A stretch of DNA of 64,000 bases from Lactiplantibacillus plantarum EGD-AQ4 (GCF_000463075.2 NZ_AVAQ01000009.1:1-64000); one strand, 5' to 3'; shown: positions 1-9,274, numbered from the stretch's first letter. The notes: generated by a model from the sequence alone, not told the origin. A program made the numbers and translations.

Positions 1-325
1 CAATGACAAGTCGTTCTAAAGTTGAGTCCGCAAATGTCTGCCTTTCGAATACCATCCAGGCTGGAAGGCGTTTCTGACAATGCTCAGCGATGAAATTCCA
101 CTTGGCAAGCGTTTTTGGCTTGGTTAGTGGAAGACCAGTATTTAAGACGTGGTTTGTCGGCTTAAATCTGTGTCCATCGCGTTCCAGCGTTGTCAGAAAT
201 GCCTGGAAGCCGACATAGGACGCGGCTACAACAGAAAGCTTACGGTAACTCGTAGTATTTCCAGCGTTCCTCAGCTGGCAGCTTTTGAACTTTGAAAATA
301 GCATGATTTAATCATCTTTAATAAC
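1..325 (-). repeat. Composite repeat, copy 1: A arm, cut by window edge
   Basis: This is an A arm of the composite repeat, read on the minus strand, with its outer end at about 301-325. It contains the long P1 stem, the junction pair GCGATG (87-92) with CATCGC (175-180), and side hairpins matching those of the copies near 39.9 kb and 63.8 kb. The spacer and B arm would lie upstream of base 1. I see no reading frame worth calling. Confidence 0.85.
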
Positions 326-627
326 TGGCACAACTCATATCATTGTCTTTATTTAACCGCGCAACCCAGCATAACTGCAACTAAAGTGCCCGGTTTGTGG
401 ATTTAATTAAGCTGATAGTGAATCGTCAGTCGGTGCTAAAACAGTGGCCTGAAATTGCAGCCTCTGAACACCTCACGCTCACCCTCAACAACCAAAAAGC
501 AGCCACTTCAGAATTGGATCCACAAATCCTATTTCTAAAGTGACCGCTTGATTTAATCAATGAACCTGCCACCAACAAACTAGTGACTGACAAACTCATG
601 ACTGTTTTTTAATCACGCTAATTAACT
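326..627. other. Gene-free stretch with a short open frame (397-543)
   Basis: The only open frame is a 48-codon one starting at a GTG at 397 on the plus strand and ending at 543. It has no convincing Shine-Dalgarno sequence, so it may be a relic of a longer gene or chance. No terminator is evident here for the leftward BCCT gene, whose stop is at 628. Confidence 0.2.
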
Positions 628-2295
628 TTAATCTGCTTCCGTCTCACGTTTCCGTGCTGCTCGGCGCTCACGCGCATAATCGGTATTCGTGGTAATCTCA
701 ACATCCCGCGCCAACCGTTTCCGCCGTGCCAATTCGGCTGCCTTGGCGTTGGCCTTGGCTGCTTCCTTGACGGGATCGGTCGTCAAGTCGTGGTGAATCG
801 AGTAGAGCAAGACTAAGGCGACAATCGTCAATGGGAAGCCTGACATCGCACAGATTGACTGAATCGATTCAAAGCCCCCGACCGTCACTAATCCTAACGA
901 GAAGACTAGGAAGATAACGACCCAGCTCATCCGGTTGAACCGACTTGGTTGTTCGCCCACGGCCAACTTTTTGCTGGTGAATGATGAGGTAATGAAGGCA
1001 AATGAGGAGACCGTCGTTGCCAAGAAAATGAAGCAAGATAGGCAGTACAATGCTAACATGATCATCTTTAATGGCAAGGTCGATAAGACAGCCGCAATCA
1101 CCGCAGCTTGGCCTTGCGTATTTAAGATATGAACTAAGTTAACGATACCCATCCGTTGTAAGTACAAGGCGTACCCACCGAGGATGGCGTAAAAACTGAC
1201 ACAGCCTAATGAGCCCCATAGCAACATGCCACCGAGCACCTGCCGAATCGTCCGACCACGTGAGATACGGGCAATGAACAAGCCCATGACTGGCATAAAT
1301 GATAACCACCAGCCCCAGTAGAAGATCGTCTGGCGCTGCATTGCCGTTGCGTGACCATTAGGGGCAGTGTTCGTACTCAAACTAATAAATTTATTGATAA
1401 ATAGACCAATACTGTTGGTTTCTGAGTTCAAAATATACAAGGTTGGCCCAACGATCAAAACAACGATCAAAAAGCCAATCGCTAACCACACGTGGGCGGC
1501 GCTTAACCGGCCGATTCCCTTCTTTAGACCATTGAAAACGGCCAAAGCAAAGATGACGAATAGCAAGGCGAACAAGCCTAACTTAAGGGCCATCGTATCG
1601 GCGATGCCCGTGACGGCACTTAAAACTTTAGAAATAACGGGAATTTCCATCCCGACCGAGGTCCCGACACCACCCATGATGCCAATAATGACAAGAAAGT
1701 CAATCGTGTTACGGGCAATCTGCTTACCCTTGCCAGGGCCTTGCAAGACTGAAATGGCGGCACTGAGCCGTTGTACCTTGACGTGCTTAACATACATGGC
1801 ATAGGCAATCGCAATCGTGGCCGGCGCAAACATCATCCACGCCATTGGTCCCCAGTTAAATTGTCCTAGCATGTGCGCATAATTATATGCAGAAGTTGAA
1901 AACGGCTTAACACCGAATGATGGGCTCTGTAGGTACCGCAGTGGGTCGACCATACTCAACATTAAAATGCTGGCATCAATCCCAGTTGCGTAGACCATAC
2001 TGCCCCAGTGATACGTTGAAAATTCTGGTTTATCATCAGGGTCACCAAGCTTGGTCTTCCCTAACTTACTAAACGCTAAGTAAATGAAAAAGATAAAAGT
2101 GATCACATATACCGACATGTAGAGCCAACTCATGTTGTTCGTCAACCAATTAAGGATGCCGCTCAAACTCGTCTCGAGCGAATGACCCCCAATCAATAAA
2201 ATAACCGAAGCCACCGCGAAGAGCCCAATCGTTGGTAAATAGACCCACCAATCAATATTCTTACTTTTTAAAATAATAAACCTGCTACTGAGCAT
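628..2295 (-). CDS. BCCT family betaine/carnitine/choline transporter
   Basis: A 555-residue membrane protein with about twelve hydrophobic segments. It is a secondary carrier of the BCCT family, which takes up quaternary ammonium osmolytes coupled to Na+ or H+. The glycine-rich segment GGVGTSVGMEIP is at about residues 208-219. The family signature is at about 325-350: the aromatic run FYWGWW followed by FIARISRGRTI. The C-terminus is a basic cytoplasmic tail; in BetP such tails sense osmotic stress, but that role here is inference. The start is an ATG with a weak GAGAG upstream. The gene stands alone behind a long structured leader. The exact substrate cannot be read from sequence. Confidence 0.88.
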   Translation of the reverse strand: MLSSRFIILKSKNIDWWVYLPTIGLFAVASVILLIGGHSLETSLSGILNWLTNNMSWLYMSVYVITFIFFIYLAFSKLGKTKLGDPDDKPEFSTYHWGSMVYATGIDASILMLSMVDPLRYLQSPSFGVKPFSTSAYNYAHMLGQFNWGPMAWMMFAPATIAIAYAMYVKHVKVQRLSAAISVLQGPGKGKQIARNTIDFLVIIGIMGGVGTSVGMEIPVISKVLSAVTGIADTMALKLGLFALLFVIFALAVFNGLKKGIGRLSAAHVWLAIGFLIVVLIVGPTLYILNSETNSIGLFINKFISLSTNTAPNGHATAMQRQTIFYWGWWLSFMPVMGLFIARISRGRTIRQVLGGMLLWGSLGCVSFYAILGGYALYLQRMGIVNLVHILNTQGQAAVIAAVLSTLPLKMIMLALYCLSCFIFLATTVSSFAFITSSFTSKKLAVGEQPSRFNRMSWVVIFLVFSLGLVTVGGFESIQSICAMSGFPLTIVALVLLYSIHHDLTTDPVKEAAKANAKAAELARRKRLARDVEITTNTDYARERRAARKRETEAD

Positions 2296-2320
2296 ATACT
2301 CTCTATATTTAGATCAAATT

Positions 2321-2490
2321 CGTGGTTCTTCCTACCGTTACAGGTAGTCCCCACGCGTAAATTTCCGACTAGCAATCGGTACACCCCTCCGAGTCAATTC
2401 TCGAAGCACTCAGTACCCTGACTTGATCAGGTTTAACCGGCTTTGTCATCCGCATTCTGTTTATGCTATCTCAAAATCAGTAGCAGAATT
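2321..2490 (-). promoter_or_regulatory. Structured 5' leader of the BCCT gene, unknown class
   Basis: Read toward the BCCT gene, this region holds a string of hairpins: one at 2454-2489 (ATTCTG paired with CAGAAT, inner GCTA with TAGC), one at 2417-2431 (CCTGA/TCAGG), one at 2365-2379, and a two-part stem at 2321-2355 (CGTGG/CCACG enclosing CTACC/GGTAG). I could not fit it to a riboswitch class I know. The bases 2491-2728 show nothing clear. Confidence 0.35.
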
Positions 2491-2728
2491 TCCTTCTTTC
2501 CGTTGGTTGAATCCGGACAACGCCATACTGACAAATGATTTTTAATTGCTTAATCGACGTTGGTGTTCATCTTGTTTAGCTAGTGTCTCAATACCATCGT
2601 GCTGAACGCACACGACCGTCGTCACACCACGTAACGATTAATGGTTACACTGCTCTTGCTAATAGATAACCCCCTTGAATCACCAGATAAGCCCATCACA
2701 CAATTGCTCGATTAATTGCTGATGCACC

Positions 2729-2774
2729 AAAAAAGCGCTTAGTACCGGGTAACGAGTTACCACCTGCACAGCGC
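2729..2774 (-). terminator. Intrinsic terminator inside the BCCT upstream region
   Basis: On the minus strand GCGCT pairs with AGCGC around an inner GGTAAC/GTTACC hairpin, followed by six T. It lies more than 400 nt upstream of the BCCT start, with no gene before it. It would end either a small RNA or an attenuated leader. Confidence 0.6.
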
Positions 2775-2781
2775 ACGTCGG

Positions 2782-2834
2782 CTTATACAAATGCTGATTT
2801 CAGTATTTTCTGATATCTGATGTTCATGTATAAG
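2782..2834 (-). promoter_or_regulatory. Stem-loop just upstream of the terminator; small RNA or attenuator candidate
   Basis: On the minus strand an 8-bp closing stem (CTTATACA with TGTATAAG) encloses an inner hairpin (GATATCAG with CTGAAATC). It is followed within about 10 nt by the terminator at 2729-2774. This aptamer-then-terminator spacing resembles a transcriptional riboswitch or a short sRNA. No known family was matched and the promoter is unclear. Confidence 0.3.
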
Positions 2835-3061
2835 TATACTAGTATTAAATCAGAAGTAAAATCAGCCGTTTGGCAGCCGTCAAGCCCGGCATGTTAGGGC
2901 TCACGGCCATTTTACCGCGATAATTTTCTGAAACTAGTCAAAAGTTTTCGTAACAATTAGTTTCTAGTTTAGAATCGTTCTTATCTGTTTCAATTAATCC
3001 GGTTTCATGTTATTCTTGTAACAAGTAAATAATAGTTGAATATCAAAAGGAGGGGAACTGC

Positions 3062-4879
3062 ATGCGACACTACTATAAACTGATTCTGACGGTTAGTATC
3101 GGCGTTGTTGCAGTTATTTTAGAATTTGGGTTGCACGCGCAACTAGCGGCTCAAATCATTATTACGTTAACGGGGGCGTTAATGGCACTCTCGATGTTAG
3201 TCGAGATGATCAAAACACTGCGTTCAGGGAAATACGGTGTTGATCTGCTGGCCATCACGGCGATCGTCGCTACCTTAGCCGTGGGGGAATACTGGGCAAG
3301 TCTGGTCGTGCTCATCATGCTCACCGGGGGCGACTCCCTCGAAGACTACGCCGCCAAACGGGCCAATACGGAATTAAAAGCTTTGCTCGATAATTCACCA
3401 CGGGTCGCTCACCGGTCCGTCGCCGGAAAATTGACCGACATTGACGTCGATGATGTGCAAATTGGGGACCAGCTGGTGGTTAAGCCAGGTGAACTAGTCC
3501 CGGTTGACGGTCACCTCATTCAAGGAACCGCCCTCTTTGACGAATCGTCACTGACCGGTGAATCCAAGCCGGTTGACAAGCAGGTCGGCGACGATATCAT
3601 GTCCGGGGCAGTCAATGGTGATAGCGCCGTTACGATGGCCGTTGACAAACTCGCCAGCGATAGTCAGTACCAACAATTGGTCAAGTTGGTCAAAGAATCT
3701 GAATCCCGACCAGCCAAGTTCGTGCGTCTGGCTGACCGGTACGCGGTGCCCTTTACACTCGTCGCCTACGTCATTGCCGGTATTGCCTGGGCCTTCAGTG
3801 GCGATCCACACCGGTTTGCGGAAGTGCTGGTCGTGGCCTCGCCTTGTCCCTTGATCCTGGCCGCTCCAGTCGCACTGGTCTCTGGGATGAGTCGGACGAG
3901 CCGTAACGGGATCGTCGTCAAGACTGGCGATATGCTCGAAAAATTATCCACGGCTAAAGCGGCCGCATTTGATAAAACTGGGACGATTACCAGTGGGCAG
4001 CTAACGGTCAACCAAATCGTGCCACAGCCTGGTTTTACTGCCGAACAGATTTGTCACCTAGCAGCCAGTGCTGAACAGACCTCCAGCCATATTCTGGCGC
4101 GGTCACTGGTGAAATACGTCAGTGGCATAGAGTTAAGTCCGACTAGTCACCTTGAAGAAGTCACGGGTAACGGGGTGATTGCCACGATTGACGACCATCA
4201 AGTCAAGGTCGGCAAGCTCAAATTCGTCGCGCCGACCACGACCGAACAACCCTTAGCCACGACCGCTATCTACGTCGCTATCGATGGCCAGTACGCCGGT
4301 TATATCACGTTCATCGATAACGTCCGGCCAGAAGCGGCCACAACGCTCAAAGCCCTCCACGCTGAAGGGGTTCGCAACGTCATGATGCTGACTGGCGACC
4401 AACAAGCGATTGCGGAACGCATTGCCACGGACGTTGGCATCGATACGGTAGCCGCTGACCTCCTTCCCGCAGACAAAATCGCCCATTTAAAAGCCGTCCC
4501 AGCAGCTGAACGTCCCGTCATTATGGTCGGCGACGGGGTCAACGATGCCCCCTCACTAGCAGTTGCCGATGTCGGCATCGCCATGGGTGCACACGGTTCA
4601 ACCGCCGCTAGTGAATCCGCGGATGTCGTGATTTTGAAGGACGACCTGAGTCGCGTCGTTACCGCAATTCAGATTGCTAAGGATACGATGCAGGTTGCTA
4701 AGCAAGCCGTGTGGATCGGTATCGCCATCTGTACGATTCTGATGCTGATTGCCAGCACCGGTATTATCCCTGCCCTATTTGGTGCCATGCTACAAGAAGT
4801 CGTCGACACCGTCTCAATTCTCTGGGCGCTACGGGCATTACGTGACCGCCCACAGTCAACGACAAAGGATGTGAATTAA
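3062..4879 (+). CDS. P1B-type heavy-metal-transporting ATPase
   Basis: A 605-residue metal-exporting P-type ATPase. The transport-site motif in the sixth membrane segment is S260-P261-C262 rather than CPC or CPH. The phosphorylated Asp is D304 (DKTGT) and the hinge motif GDGVNDAP is at about 490-497. There is no N-terminal GMTCxxC metal-binding domain. The SPC motif and lack of such a domain point to the P1B-4 (Co/Zn/Cd-like) group by family knowledge, but the metal cannot be assigned safely. The start ATG follows AAAGGAGGGG. A small membrane-protein gene follows 3 nt after the stop. Nothing clear lies at 2835-3061 besides the presumed promoter. Confidence 0.88.
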   Translation: MRHYYKLILTVSIGVVAVILEFGLHAQLAAQIIITLTGALMALSMLVEMIKTLRSGKYGVDLLAITAIVATLAVGEYWASLVVLIMLTGGDSLEDYAAKRANTELKALLDNSPRVAHRSVAGKLTDIDVDDVQIGDQLVVKPGELVPVDGHLIQGTALFDESSLTGESKPVDKQVGDDIMSGAVNGDSAVTMAVDKLASDSQYQQLVKLVKESESRPAKFVRLADRYAVPFTLVAYVIAGIAWAFSGDPHRFAEVLVVASPCPLILAAPVALVSGMSRTSRNGIVVKTGDMLEKLSTAKAAAFDKTGTITSGQLTVNQIVPQPGFTAEQICHLAASAEQTSSHILARSLVKYVSGIELSPTSHLEEVTGNGVIATIDDHQVKVGKLKFVAPTTTEQPLATTAIYVAIDGQYAGYITFIDNVRPEAATTLKALHAEGVRNVMMLTGDQQAIAERIATDVGIDTVAADLLPADKIAHLKAVPAAERPVIMVGDGVNDAPSLAVADVGIAMGAHGSTAASESADVVILKDDLSRVVTAIQIAKDTMQVAKQAVWIGIAICTILMLIASTGIIPALFGAMLQEVVDTVSILWALRALRDRPQSTTKDVN

Positions 4880-4882
4880 TCC

Positions 4883-5062
4883 ATGCCAGAATGGCTCTTA
4901 CGCTGGTCACAATCAGCGCTGACCTTTGTTATCGTCTTAACCGTCGTCTCGGCTGGCCTCCTTGGCGTCCCACTCAAGGAAGCGATTCTAGTCGACTTCG
5001 CCTACATGCTCATCACCTTCTTAATCGCTTGGCGCCGAAAAGACCGCCAGCAGCATTTTTAG
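4883..5062 (+). CDS. Small membrane protein following the metal ATPase
   Basis: A 59-residue open frame, beginning MPEWLLRWSQS and ending RRKDRQQHF. The start ATG sits 3 nt past the ATPase stop, and AAAGGATG inside the end of the ATPase gene serves as ribosome binding site. Two hydrophobic stretches (about 13-28 and 35-50) with a basic C-terminus suggest a two-pass membrane peptide. It is cotranscribed with the ATPase and ends at the shared terminator. Its function is unknown; a role as ATPase partner is inference from position. Confidence 0.65.
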   Translation: MPEWLLRWSQSALTFVIVLTVVSAGLLGVPLKEAILVDFAYMLITFLIAWRRKDRQQHF

Positions 5063-5118
5063 CCTGCGAATGGCGAGTAGCGATGCGGCTTAAGTACTGG
5101 AATTTTACCATCTATATC

Positions 5119-5160
5119 AAGCCAGTTATTCTGAAGTCAAACAGAATACCTGGCTTTTTT
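5119..5160 (+). terminator. Terminator of the metal ATPase operon
   Basis: AAGCCAGTTATTCTG pairs with CAGAATACCTGGCTT and is followed by a run of T. Confidence 0.9.
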
Positions 5161-5197
5161 GATCCCGCTTTGACGCCCCATCGTGTTCGTCAATTTG

Positions 5198-5320
5198 TTA
5201 TGAATTGTGATTGAAACTTACCCAGTTATTGGCTTACTGTTCGTCAGCTGGTCAGGTCCTAATCGACTTCCGGGGCTGGCTGCTTTTAGGCGCTTAGAAA
5301 ACAGCTCGTTTCAATCATCT
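5198..5320 (+). repeat. Composite repeat, copy 2: short internally deleted form
   Basis: It begins with the terminal motif ATGAATTGTGATTGAAAC and ends with the inverse motif GTTTCAATCAT. Between them are B-arm sequences: TTCGTCAGCTGG and TTCCGGGGCTGGCTG. The central hairpins are missing. Both ends carry TGATTGAAAC, unlike the TGATTAAA of most copies. It starts 38 nt downstream of a terminator. The bases 5321-5520 hold only the presumed promoter of the next gene. Confidence 0.7.
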
Positions 5321-5520
5321 TAAATGCAATCACTAGCCCAACGCGTCGGTATGATTAATACGAATCAAAGATTGAAAATGCTGGATCAAACCGTTATTAT
5401 GAGATAAAGGTTAGAATAATTATCTTTCTTTAACAATCCACTCGCTCCACTCAATTCTCAGGAAGAAATCTAAAAACCATTTCGACGTACTTAGTTCGAA
5501 ATTTCAAGGGAGATAGGTTC

Positions 5521-6765
5521 ATGACAAGTGATAAGCACCTATATGCAATCCCCACCAACCGGGATGCCAGTAAGAGTATCAAGAGTTTGGCCAATGATAT
5601 CGCAGTCGCAATCGACGAGCACGTCTTACTGCCAGAGCAACTGATATTCGTCCTGCTAGATTCCAGCACGCCAGCAATCTTCGACCATAACCATGTCCAG
5701 CTGGAAGCCTCATTTAAAACACTGCAGATTGCCTGTTTGCACATTCCAGTGTCGGCTTTTGATGCGCTCTTGAATCAGGCCTTAGACCCCAAATTGGCAG
5801 CGTTAGTCGTCGGCAGTGGGTTTTCATACGGTAAAATGGTCAATAAAATTTCAATCATTGCTCATCTGCTAGGGGCTCACTATATTCACCGCCGCGATTC
5901 AGACGTTTATTTGCAAGCCAACAACACCCAGATAACACCCCTCATCGCGGAGATGCGCGCGTTTAACGAAAATGACCAGTTTCTGTTAGTTGGTAGTAGT
6001 TATTTGGGCGCCTGGGGCATCGATTATTCGGATGTTGCGGACGACCTACCAACACTGCGAAAATTGTTCTCACTATCAAAGCCTACCTATAGTCTGAGCC
6101 AATTAGACGATTATATTAATAATAAGTACGTTCAGGGTTCGACTGAGACCTTCCCAGGTGACTTAGCCTTCTCAGAACAAAAATCAAACTACATCGATGC
6201 TGGTAATTTTGCTTTCAAAGAAATCTTCTTAAAGATTCCAGTCTCCCCAGCCAATGTCACTTCAGGTAGCGACTATCTTTATCACACTTTAGTTGAAAAA
6301 TCCGGCTGGCGGATGGTCTACCATAATGACCGCGTTGTTCATCAATATAACGAAAAGCGCTATGACCAAATCGATCACCTGACTTATGGTAATTCAAAGC
6401 TACTGTCCCGATTAATGACCACCGTGACAAATAACGCCCTCGCTGACGTCTCTCTTTCAGATGATTTTAATGACATGGCACAACAGGTCACAGCCGCCTA
6501 TTTATCGACAGTCGATTCAGCCGAATTGTTAGCCAAATTAAAAACGACGATTCAAAGATTTGTCGCGGTCTATGCTTCGATTGACTTACCGCACTATCAA
6601 GCCATCGCAACCAACGTCGCACAGCAACCCGACGCTTATCTTGAGAAAACGATTACTGACGTCCATCACTTTATCGATTTGATTCAAAATTGGCCCGCTA
6701 TCCTGAAAAACACGCAAGCACTTGAACTCGCGCCATTTTCAATCTCAGCAGACAACTCACGATAA
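5521..6765 (+). CDS. Glycosyltransferase-like protein, possibly DUF6271 family
   Basis: A 414-residue soluble protein with no signal peptide. The N-terminus (YAIPTNRDASKS, about residues 8-19) and the later HRRDSDVYL segment (about 123-131), which holds a DxD-like DSD, resemble GT-A type nucleotide-sugar enzymes. I recall a similar layout in DUF6271, but could not verify it. The C-terminal 130 residues look helical. The ATG follows AAGGGAGATAGG. It stands alone between a repeat relic and a bidirectional terminator. The substrate and pathway are unknown, and no capsule or teichoic acid genes are nearby. Confidence 0.5.
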   Translation: MTSDKHLYAIPTNRDASKSIKSLANDIAVAIDEHVLLPEQLIFVLLDSSTPAIFDHNHVQLEASFKTLQIACLHIPVSAFDALLNQALDPKLAALVVGSGFSYGKMVNKISIIAHLLGAHYIHRRDSDVYLQANNTQITPLIAEMRAFNENDQFLLVGSSYLGAWGIDYSDVADDLPTLRKLFSLSKPTYSLSQLDDYINNKYVQGSTETFPGDLAFSEQKSNYIDAGNFAFKEIFLKIPVSPANVTSGSDYLYHTLVEKSGWRMVYHNDRVVHQYNEKRYDQIDHLTYGNSKLLSRLMTTVTNNALADVSLSDDFNDMAQQVTAAYLSTVDSAELLAKLKTTIQRFVAVYASIDLPHYQAIATNVAQQPDAYLEKTITDVHHFIDLIQNWPAILKNTQALELAPFSISADNSR

Positions 6766-6922
6766 CAAACGCACAGCTGACGTACTGATTTTCGACAAAT
6801 CTAGCTCGAAGTCCCATTCTAACCTGAGCCGTGTGTTTACTACTATCACGACCAACTAAAATCTTTCTTGCGTGGCTAATTTCGCGGAATATCGGAACCT
6901 GCCGATACGCCTTTTTGATCTC

Positions 6923-6973
6923 AAAAAGCTGAGCAGCGCGAACCAATTTTGATTCCCGCTACTCAGCTTTTAA
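6923..6973. terminator. Bidirectional terminator between 5521 gene and ade
   Basis: AAAAGCTGAGCAGCG pairs with CGCTACTCAGCTTTT, giving an A tract on one side and T on the other. It can serve both converging genes. Confidence 0.8.
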
Positions 6974-7046
6974 ATTATCATTTATTGTTCATTATCAACT
7001 GTCATCTAATTATCATGACCGCGACCGTTATCTAATGGCACAACCT

Positions 7047-8750
7047 TTATCGCGAAGCTGCGAGCGATTCAGTAGTTGCGACCGTCGCGACCGGAATGAA
7101 ATCGAATGAATCGTAATCAAACAGGCCACGTGCCGTCAGCTTCAGCGTTGGAATCACGGGTAGTGTCAAAAACGAAAGCGTGATGAACGGATCGAAACTG
7201 AGGGGTTGCTCGCTGATGATTTCGTATGCCTGCTTGAGACCATCCAGTTGAGCCGCCGCGACTTGATAAGTGCTCGTGGATAGTAGTCCCCCGATTGCTA
7301 AGGGCATCGTGGCTAAAATTTGGTGCTCATCACCGACCGCGATACCACCGTTATCCTGCGTAATCTGGGTGATGACGCGCATGATAGCTTCATCCGACGT
7401 CCCGACAGCAACGATATTATGGGCATCATGCGCGACCGTACCAGCAATCGCGCCGTGTTTCAGACCGAACCCGTGCACCAAACCAACACCGACTTTGCCA
7501 GTATTATGATGGCGTTCGACAACTACCATCTTTAAGATATCCTGTTCAATATCCGCTTCAAAATTATCAGTAGGTGCGACCGTCATCGTCAAGTGGTCCG
7601 TTTCGATATGGTTCGGCTGAACGCCAATCACATTTGCGGCGCCAGTGGTTAATGGCAATTTAAAATCAGCAAGTTGGGCGTGCTGCTGAACACGAGTCGC
7701 CGTAAAGGCTAACGGTTGCGTGTCCGTCGCCGCAGTGACCCACTGGCCATTTTTCATCGTCTTAGCCACTTTTACTTCAGTCACATCGTCTAATACGATT
7801 AAATCCGCCAGTTGTCCCGCTGACAACCGGCCGCGGTCCGTTAAGCGGTGAGCAACGGCGCCGTTATAGCTGGCCAGCGTGTACGCCAGTGCTGGGCGCA
7901 TCCCGCTTTGAATCGCCAAACGCACATTGTAGTCGATCGACCCTTCCGTCATCAAATCACTGATGGTCTTGTCATCCGTACAGAATGCAAAACGGCCAGC
8001 GTTTGCTTCCGTAACCGCACCGATTGTCGCTAATACATCGCGTTCGACGGTCCCTTCACGTAAGAAGACGGTCATGCCGGCTTTAACACGGTCACGGGCC
8101 TCTTCAACGGTCATACATTCGTGGTCGGTATCTAATCCGGCGTTGCGCATCACATTCAGTTGATGGGCATCCAGACCAGCTGCGTGACCATCCGCATGGT
8201 AGCCTCGTGCGTACGCATCGTGGATCTTGGCCATCGTATCTTCATCACCGCGGGCCACCGCGCCGTAATCCATGACTTCGGCTAAACCACGGACTTCCGG
8301 TTCTTGATACAACGGCCGTAAATCAGCTGCGTGCAAGGTTGCCCCATTATCATCAAAAGGCACGCATGGCACGGATGACGGCAACATGAAACACACGTCT
8401 AAGGGCGTCTGGCGGGCATCCGCAATCAAATATTCGATACCAGCAGTTCCAGCCACGTTTGCTAGTTCGTGTGGGTCCGTCACGATCGTCGTTACCCCGT
8501 GTTGTAGCAGGACTTTGCCTAATTCACTCGGCGCGACCATCGCGCTCTCCATATGCACGTGAGCGTCAATCATTCCTGGCACGATCCATTTGCCCCGCGC
8601 ATCCACGTGTTCTAAAGCTTCATAAGGCTCGTCTTGCAAATTACTAATAATACGGCCGTGATCAATCCACAAGCTGGTCGCTTCAAATTCACGCGTCTCA
8701 ACGTTTAAGACCTGCGCACCTGTAATTACCATCTCGACAGTCTTTGTCAT
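7047..8750 (-). CDS. ade: Adenine deaminase
   Basis: A 567-residue cytosolic amidohydrolase converting adenine to hypoxanthine and ammonia (EC 3.5.4.2) in purine salvage. The metal-site motif IDAHVHMESAMV lies near the N-terminus. It is followed by TDPHELANV, then DHECMT and CTDDKTISDLM, all typical of AdeC/YerA proteins. Full length for the family. I chose the ATG at 8750, which follows AAGGAGAAGG. The longer frame would begin inside the riboswitch terminator and is unlikely. A purine riboswitch precedes it, so expression should fall when guanine or hypoxanthine is plentiful. Confidence 0.95.
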   Translation of the reverse strand: MTKTVEMVITGAQVLNVETREFEATSLWIDHGRIISNLQDEPYEALEHVDARGKWIVPGMIDAHVHMESAMVAPSELGKVLLQHGVTTIVTDPHELANVAGTAGIEYLIADARQTPLDVCFMLPSSVPCVPFDDNGATLHAADLRPLYQEPEVRGLAEVMDYGAVARGDEDTMAKIHDAYARGYHADGHAAGLDAHQLNVMRNAGLDTDHECMTVEEARDRVKAGMTVFLREGTVERDVLATIGAVTEANAGRFAFCTDDKTISDLMTEGSIDYNVRLAIQSGMRPALAYTLASYNGAVAHRLTDRGRLSAGQLADLIVLDDVTEVKVAKTMKNGQWVTAATDTQPLAFTATRVQQHAQLADFKLPLTTGAANVIGVQPNHIETDHLTMTVAPTDNFEADIEQDILKMVVVERHHNTGKVGVGLVHGFGLKHGAIAGTVAHDAHNIVAVGTSDEAIMRVITQITQDNGGIAVGDEHQILATMPLAIGGLLSTSTYQVAAAQLDGLKQAYEIISEQPLSFDPFITLSFLTLPVIPTLKLTARGLFDYDSFDFIPVATVATTESLAASR

Positions 8751-8784
8751 CGTATTCCTTCTCCTTACTCGCCCGTTTACGGAG

Positions 8785-8910
8785 AAAGCAAACGGGTCCA
8801 CACGGCAAATTAAGCAGTGTGGACCCGTCGACTCAATTCGCTTATAGTCCAGTATTTACGGTACTGGGTAGAAACTCGCCATCCATATCATGGCATTATA
8901 TAGGCAATTT
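8785..8910 (-). promoter_or_regulatory. Purine riboswitch (guanine/hypoxanthine type) with terminator, controls ade
   Basis: On the minus strand the aptamer carries the conserved TATAAT, GATATGG, GTTTCTACC, CCGTAAA and GGACTATAAG segments in order. The discriminating base before TATAAG is C (GAC, not GAT), which marks guanine/hypoxanthine recognition rather than adenine. A strong hairpin (ACGGGTCCACAC with GTGTGGACCCGT, 8797-8827) followed by T-rich sequence forms the off-state terminator. Confidence 0.92.
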
Positions 8911-9274
8911 GTTGTTTTAATAAATTGTCCTTTACTTTACCAGCCTTTCCACGCGCATGCAAGCCCTAATTTCAGTCCAGGTAATCTGTGAAAACTAGTA
9001 TAACCATTACGTTCCGGCAGTTGTTTTGCGCCGATTAGCTAACAAATGTGGTGCCTCGTTTGACTGGACCATTTGTCAATCAAGGCCATGACCAGCAATT
9101 CCAAACAACCTGCCACTACTCGCAGTCAGCCGATCCCAATCGTCATCGCACTAGCCAATTTAGCCAGTAAATTTGCCAGGTTTTATGACATTTCTTGCTG
9201 ACTATTAGTTCATTTACGTTTACAATAAAACTGACTTAACGGCCATCACTACTTTTGAGGAGCTGATAACTTTG
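8911..9274. other. Intergenic region between ade riboswitch and SIS gene
   Basis: It contains the upstream promoters of the divergent ade and SIS genes. A TACAAT at about 9221 is a plausible -10 for the SIS gene. I see no small open frame with a ribosome binding site and no repeat. Confidence 0.4.

Noticed and set aside
2341..2460. TPP-riboswitch-like words (ACCTGATCA, GGGTACTGAG) near the BCCT gene
   Set aside because: The conserved elements are in the wrong order on either strand, and the CTGAGA core is missing; the similarity comes mostly from a CCTGA/TCAGG hairpin.
2740..2790. T-box-like GCAGGTGGTAACTCG upstream of a terminator
   Set aside because: Only about 10 of 14 core positions match and there is no Stem I or specifier loop upstream.
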